Shown here: piece after piece, positions 6,848 through 10,435 of the stretch | Layout: the number at the start of each line of letters is the position of its first letter | Numbering within the stretch: the first letter of the stretch is position 1 | DNA from: Deltaproteobacteria bacterium | Lineage (GTDB): Bacteria; Desulfobacterota; Syntrophia; Syntrophales; Smithellaceae | NCBI GenBank assembly: GCA_019136325.1 | Contig: JAGVUJ010000355.1 | Span: forward strand, 1 to 10,435 | Direction of reading: 5' to 3' | Length of the DNA: 10,435 bases | The notes under the pieces: model-generated | Databases searched by the model: none | The model's input: the letters and a program-made list of their open reading frames with translations, nothing else | What the model was told of the DNA's origin: nothing | Translations under genes and position numbers: made by a program

Positions 6848-7855
6848 TTATTTCTTCAGCGCTCCCTCCGACGCTCTTTCGATGGCCAGTCTTCGGCGTA
6901 AAGCATCGGCTTCTTCACCATACATATTATGCTGAAGCTCTAGGACCCGATTTTCTTTTTCTTTCTGATCAAGGCCGGAATCGTTAAGAATTTCCATTTC
7001 CCTGGCTTTGTATTCGCTCTCTTTCTGCTCACTGTCGGCAATCATTTTATCGACCTCTTCCATTCTCTCAACCTGTTCGGGCGAGAAGATTTCTTCTCTA
7101 AATCTCTTGATCTGCGCTTTCTTTTCTGTTTCGGTCATTTCCAAAAAATCCTTCTCGTACATGTCCAGCTTTTCCTTGTATCGGATATACGGTTCGGCAT
7201 AGGCATCCACCTGTTCCGCCTCCTCTCCCCACATATCTTCGTTCAGTTGCTGAATCTTTTTTTCTTTCTCCGCACCGTACAGGTTTTTATCGGCAAGGAT
7301 TGCCCCGCGTCTTAACGGATATTCCTCCGCCTTAATGCTGGCGCCAAAAAGGATATCGGCGACTTCACGACCAAAGACCTCCCGGCGGTAATCCTGAAGC
7401 TTATGCAGAAAACCGATCACGTCCTCCGTCGTTTTGGGCATGCCCCATTCCCTGGCCTTATCTCCAAGCGTCAACTGATAGGAGACAAACTTCTTATACA
7501 GATCAAACAGCTCACCGGCTTTCTCCGCGGACATTTTCGAATGAAGATATTTTTGAACATGATCAAAGAGATCTTCCTTGTTGCTGAATTCTTTGAAATT
7601 CTCATCCAGAAACATGAAAAACTTGATCGTGTAGGGGGTGACCGTTTTATCCTTGAAGTAATCTTCAGGATTCTCTTCTTTGAAATCAATATAGTGATAA
7701 TAGGCCTCAATATCTTTTAATTTAATGTCGGAATGTCTATCAAAGACAAAATCGTCTTCAATCCGGTCGCTGGTCCACATGTTTTTGACGACCAATGCGA
7801 CAATGACCGCCAGAAGAACGATTGCCGAAAACACAAGGACCCTCTTCTTATTCAT
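6848..7855 (-). CDS. Lipase foldase (lipase modulator, Lif), membrane-anchored
   Basis: Predicted steric chaperone of 335 residues that folds a secreted lipase in the periplasm. An N-terminal hydrophobic segment (about 6-23) after MNKKR anchors it in the inner membrane; the rest is highly charged and helical. The diagnostic stretch is 152-190: YRREVFGREVADILFG followed by AILADKNLYGAEKEKK, which matches the Lif pattern of RRxxFGxEVAxxLFG then ILADPxLsxxEK. Two similar units are visible (157-213 and 253-316), each ending M(W/Y)GEEA, which fits the two helical minidomains of known Lif proteins. The hallmark RxxFDY motif is not clear; the best aligned segment is TIKFFMFL (76-83). The ATG at 7855 has GGGGG ten bases upstream. 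Its likely client is the lipase at 76-1047, unusually far away. Foldase identity is fairly sure; pairing with this lipase is inferred. Confidence 0.82.
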   Translation of the reverse strand: MNKKRVLVFSAIVLLAVIVALVVKNMWTSDRIEDDFVFDRHSDIKLKDIEAYYHYIDFKEENPEDYFKDKTVTPYTIKFFMFLDENFKEFSNKEDLFDHVQKYLHSKMSAEKAGELFDLYKKFVSYQLTLGDKAREWGMPKTTEDVIGFLHKLQDYRREVFGREVADILFGASIKAEEYPLRRGAILADKNLYGAEKEKKIQQLNEDMWGEEAEQVDAYAEPYIRYKEKLDMYEKDFLEMTETEKKAQIKRFREEIFSPEQVERMEEVDKMIADSEQKESEYKAREMEILNDSGLDQKEKENRVLELQHNMYGEEADALRRRLAIERASEGALKK

Positions 7856-7911
7856 ATAAGATTTTCCCCCACGGTATTTTTAATAGACAATTTTGTTCCG
7901 GAATGGACGGA

Positions 7912-7940
7912 AGTATAAAAAGAACTTTCCGGTGTGTCAA
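7912..7940 (-). promoter_or_regulatory. Near-consensus sigma-70 promoter of the foldase gene
   Basis: On the minus strand a perfect -35 box TTGACA (7940-7935) is followed by a 17-base spacer and a -10 box TATACT (7917-7912), five of six matches. The predicted start site is near 7905, leaving a leader of about 50 bases before the foldase ATG at 7855. This is the strongest housekeeping-type promoter seen in the window and suggests fairly constitutive foldase expression. Confidence 0.7.
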
Positions 7941-8013
7941 TTGGTTTTTAATTATGCAATATGACAGAAACATTTCCTGTTGACTTTGATAAAGCGAATG
8001 CATACAGACACTC

Positions 8014-8020
8014 GGGAGAG
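8014..8020 (+). promoter_or_regulatory. Ribosome binding site that sets the oxidoreductase start
   Basis: The purine-rich GGGAGAG lies six bases before the ATG at 8027. An earlier in-frame ATG at 7961 has no such site and would add 22 residues ahead of the FAD-binding strand. This favours 8027. Confidence 0.7.
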
Positions 8021-8026
8021 TTTATC

Positions 8027-9505
8027 ATGAGAAATCCGGCAAAAGGTCATAATATTGTTATCATCGGCTCCGGTATCGGCGGACTGAGCGCCGGTGTTAT
8101 TTTGTCGCTTTTGAATTTCAATGTAACGATTGTGGAAAAAAATCCGCTGCCGGGAGGTCTCATGCGCTCCTACCGGCGTTCGGGGGTGGACTGCCCCGTG
8201 GGCATACATTATGTCGGCGCCTTGGGAAACAACGAACCGCTGGGGCGAATGTTTCAATTCATGGGAATACCGGTTGACGAGTTGTTTGTCCCCATGGGCG
8301 GGGAAGGCGTCATCGACCGCTATATTTTTGACGATTTGATTTTCGACTTGCCCGCAAATATTGACGCATTGGAAAAAAACCTGAGAAATTCATTTCCGCT
8401 GGAAACAATGGCGCTGGATATCATCATGAAAAACCTGCGCGACATTGCCCGGCAGATGAAAGATACCGCTTTTTTGTTCAGCCAGGGCGATCCCTTTCAG
8501 AATATGGACTACTATCAACCCATGGGGGAATGGCTGGATTCGCTCAAAGTATCGCCGGCGTTGCGTGCCGTACTATCCGTGCCCTGTAATCTCATCGGCG
8601 TTCCGCTCAATGATTGTCCGGCCATCTTTCATCACATGGTATTAGCCAGTTATTTGTTTTCTTCCTGGCGGCTGAAGGAAAACGGCAGCCGAATGGCGGA
8701 TGTTTTCGTCCGCCGTTTTAAAGCGCTGGGCGGAACGCTCGTCCTGGACAACGGCGTTAACAAAATATCGATTTCTGAAGGCAGGGTGGCAGGCGTCATT
8801 CTTGAAACGGGTGATGCTATTGCGGCCGATGCCGTGGTCGCCGCCGTCCACCCAAAGGTTTTGCTTCAATTACTGAATGAAAATGATCTGCGCGAATCTT
8901 TTCGCCGGCGGATACGCGGATTGAAGGAAACAGAAGGGGTTCTGTGTGTTCATGCCGGCGTTAATGCCGCGGCGCATCCGGAAATCCATCACAACATTTA
9001 CCGGCTCCACCGGGATGAACACGGCGTCATTCATGATGGAGTGTTTTATCAACTGCGCGACAGCGGCTCCCCCGGTGTGAATCTGCTCTCCATCATCACA
9101 AAATCTTTATACGCGGATTGGATTCCATGGGAAAAAACGGTTACCGGACAGCGCGGCAAGGCATACGAAGAAAAGAAAATGAGCGCCGCCCGTGACCTGA
9201 TGAAGAAGGCAGGAGAAATTTTCGGCGACTTGAACGATGCCCGTATCGTGGATGTTTACACCCCTCTCACCATCCGGGATTATGTCAATGCTCCGGAAGG
9301 AGCCTGCTACGGCATCATGCGCTCGTCGCGACAGCTTTTGAAGGCCATTTCGCTGAATAATCTGCCGATTCCGGGTTTGTGTCTGGCGGGACAAAATGCG
9401 TTGGCCCCCGGGGTGATGGGGTGTCTGTTCGGCGCGTTCAATGCGGTCCGGCAAATCATGGGCGGAGAAAGATTTGCCCGGGAAATCAGGGTAAATACGC
9501 AATGA
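8027..9505 (+). CDS. FAD-dependent oxidoreductase, RetSat/phytoene desaturase-like
   Basis: Flavoprotein of 492 residues in the carotenoid desaturase/retinol saturase superfamily, which adds or removes hydrogen across carbon-carbon double bonds of long lipids. The N-terminal Rossmann strand is NIVIIGSGIGG (GxGxxG at 14-19), with Glu37 at the end of beta-2 to hold the FAD ribose and PGG (42-44) after it. GIHYVGAL follows and resembles the GIHYIG of retinol saturases. Near the C-terminus, TIRDYVNAPEGACYG and then GLCLAGQNALAPGVMG form the family's FAD-closing motif. Length fits the family (about 490-520). It is divergent from the foldase gene (171-base gap) and lies 71 bases before an ACP and a ketosynthase. 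The substrate may therefore be an ACP-bound or free polyene or fatty acyl chain rather than a carotenoid; this is inference. No carotenoid synthesis gene is visible. Confidence 0.88.
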   Translation: MRNPAKGHNIVIIGSGIGGLSAGVILSLLNFNVTIVEKNPLPGGLMRSYRRSGVDCPVGIHYVGALGNNEPLGRMFQFMGIPVDELFVPMGGEGVIDRYIFDDLIFDLPANIDALEKNLRNSFPLETMALDIIMKNLRDIARQMKDTAFLFSQGDPFQNMDYYQPMGEWLDSLKVSPALRAVLSVPCNLIGVPLNDCPAIFHHMVLASYLFSSWRLKENGSRMADVFVRRFKALGGTLVLDNGVNKISISEGRVAGVILETGDAIAADAVVAAVHPKVLLQLLNENDLRESFRRRIRGLKETEGVLCVHAGVNAAAHPEIHHNIYRLHRDEHGVIHDGVFYQLRDSGSPGVNLLSIITKSLYADWIPWEKTVTGQRGKAYEEKKMSAARDLMKKAGEIFGDLNDARIVDVYTPLTIRDYVNAPEGACYGIMRSSRQLLKAISLNNLPIPGLCLAGQNALAPGVMGCLFGAFNAVRQIMGGERFAREIRVNTQ

Positions 9506-9576
9506 ATTTCATTGAAAAGCCATGCGATATTTGCTAAAGGTCACAAAATCAAATTCAGAAAGTTAAAGCCCTATCT

Positions 9577-9846
9577 ATGACACGTCAGGAAATTGAACGC
9601 GAAGTAATAAATGTTTTCCAGCGGGAATTTGAGATCGAAAATCCGGATATGGATGCCGATTTACGGAAAACTTACGAATTCGACAGCATCGACGCCATCG
9701 AACTTCTCCTGGCGATAGAAACCTTTCTGGAAACGGAAATAACCCAGGAAGAGAAAAAACAGGCCATGAGTATCCGCACCATCAATCAGATTTGCGACTA
9801 TATTGAAAAGATCGCAAAAAAAAGAAACCTTTTCACGCCGGCATAA
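9577..9846 (+). CDS. Acyl carrier protein
   Basis: Small acidic protein of 89 residues. The segment EFDSIDAIELL (34-44) is the phosphopantetheine site, with Ser37 as the attachment residue; it has DSID in place of the usual DSL. The pattern of helices and the closing SIRTINQICDYIEK is typical of carrier proteins. It would carry growing acyl chains as thioesters for the adjacent ketosynthase. It is not the usual housekeeping AcpP, which has DSLDTVEL, so it is probably dedicated to this pathway. No strong ribosome site precedes the ATG. A weak promoter-like pair (TTGAAA at 9512-9517, TAAAGG at 9535-9540) lies in the 71-base gap but is not convincing. The next gene begins seven bases after its stop, so the two are very likely cotranscribed. 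Confidence 0.88.
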   Translation: MTRQEIEREVINVFQREFEIENPDMDADLRKTYEFDSIDAIELLLAIETFLETEITQEEKKQAMSIRTINQICDYIEKIAKKRNLFTPA

Positions 9847-9853
9847 AATCATT

Positions 9854-10435
9854 ATGGAACGCAGAGTTGTTATCACAGGAATGTCAGCCATTACGCCGAT
9901 CGGTCACGGGAAAGATCAGATCGTTCAAAGCCTGTTAAACGGCACCTCCGGCATCAAACCGCTGCGTGAAGAGGAATTTCTCAGCCGCTATATCCATTCC
10001 AAGGTTTACGGAACGGTGGATTATCCCGTGGAATACGATTTTAAACGAAATCACCGCAAGACCATGGGGCCGGTGGCCTATTATGCCTGTCAGGTCGCCA
10101 GGGAAGTTCTGGAACAATCCGGCCTGACCGAAGATTTTATTACATCAGGCAGATTGGGCGTGGCGTTCGGCTCCATTCACGGTTCGCCGACCATTCAGAG
10201 AAATATTTACAAAATCTTTTTCGGCGCTCAGGATAAAATAGCGGTCAAGGAAATCGGAGCGGTCGATTATCTGAAATCCATGGTGCACACCACCGCCGTC
10301 AATATCACCAAAATGTTCGGCATCACCGGCCGGGTAATATCGTCGGGAACCGCCTGCACAACCAGTTCGCAGTCGATCGGTTACGGCTATGAATCCGTCA
10401 AATTCGGCATGCAGGATGCGATGCTCTGCGGCGGC
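9854..10435 (+). CDS. Beta-ketoacyl-ACP synthase (KAS II-like), 3' end outside the window
   Basis: The first 194 codons of a condensing enzyme that joins an acyl chain to malonyl-ACP. It opens with RRVVITGMSAITPIG, the usual N-terminal strand and loop of FabF-type synthases. The nucleophile is Cys168 in SGTACTTSS, matching the family's STACATS. The two catalytic histidines would lie beyond the window edge and cannot be checked. Sequence between the motifs is unlike housekeeping FabF, for example IHGSPTIQRNIYKIFFG (108-124), so this is probably a specialised synthase serving the neighbouring ACP. The start follows the ACP stop by seven bases with no clear ribosome site, suggesting translational coupling. 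Whether it is a true synthase or pairs with a chain-length factor downstream is unknown; the presence of Cys168 argues for a condensing role. Confidence 0.88.
   Translation, partial: MERRVVITGMSAITPIGHGKDQIVQSLLNGTSGIKPLREEEFLSRYIHSKVYGTVDYPVEYDFKRNHRKTMGPVAYYACQVAREVLEQSGLTEDFITSGRLGVAFGSIHGSPTIQRNIYKIFFGAQDKIAVKEIGAVDYLKSMVHTTAVNITKMFGITGRVISSGTACTTSSQSIGYGYESVKFGMQDAMLCGG

Noticed and set aside
7941..7957. Possible sigma-54 element on the plus strand before the oxidoreductase (TTGG then GC).
   Set aside because: Eleven bases separate GG and GC where ten are required.
7980..8008. TTGACT-17-TACAGA as a promoter for the oxidoreductase.
   Set aside because: The -10 box matches only three of six bases, and the start site would fall on the ribosome site, leaving no usable leader.
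7961..8026. Earlier ATG at 7961 for the oxidoreductase.
   Set aside because: No ribosome site, and the added residues do not belong to the flavoprotein fold. GGGAGAG precedes 8027.

Overview
This window looks like chromosomal DNA from a deltaproteobacterium-like organism (Desulfobacterota, perhaps Syntrophales). That is inference from gene content: a foldase-dependent lipase, a giant Pkn/AAA/GAF/PAS signalling protein ending in HD-GYP, and a FAD desaturase/saturase-type enzyme beside a dedicated ACP and ketosynthase. No taxonomic marker gene, RNA gene, mobile element or CRISPR array is visible.

The left three quarters (76-7855) holds three genes, all on the minus strand. In transcription order they are a membrane-anchored lipase foldase (Lif, 6848-7855), a 1,793-residue multidomain signalling protein (1337-6718), and a secreted Burkholderia/Pseudomonas-type (family I) triacylglycerol lipase (76-1047). 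Lipase and foldase genes are usually adjacent with the lipase first; here the order is reversed and a 5.4-kb sensor gene separates them. The foldase gene has a near-consensus sigma-70 promoter (TTGACA-17-TATACT). The lipase gene has a good sigma-54 (-24/-12) element. Candidate terminators follow the foldase gene and the signalling gene, so the three genes may be separately controlled.

The signalling protein is the most unusual item. It has a Ser/Thr kinase-like domain of the kind fused to COG3899-type ATPases, then an AAA-like NTPase with intact Walker motifs, a long helical TPR-like region, GAF, PAS and a C-terminal HD-GYP domain. The kinase domain has lost both catalytic aspartates (HRD is HRG, DFG is NFG), so it reads as a pseudokinase. 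The HD-GYP motif is intact, which points to cyclic di-GMP hydrolysis as the output.

The right quarter (8027-10435) is a plus-strand group divergent from the foldase gene: a RetSat/CrtI-like FAD oxidoreductase, a small acyl carrier protein, and the first 194 codons of a beta-ketoacyl-ACP synthase cut by the window edge. It looks like the start of a specialised type II fatty-acid or polyene pathway. The shared idea of lipid chemistry across both halves is suggestive only.
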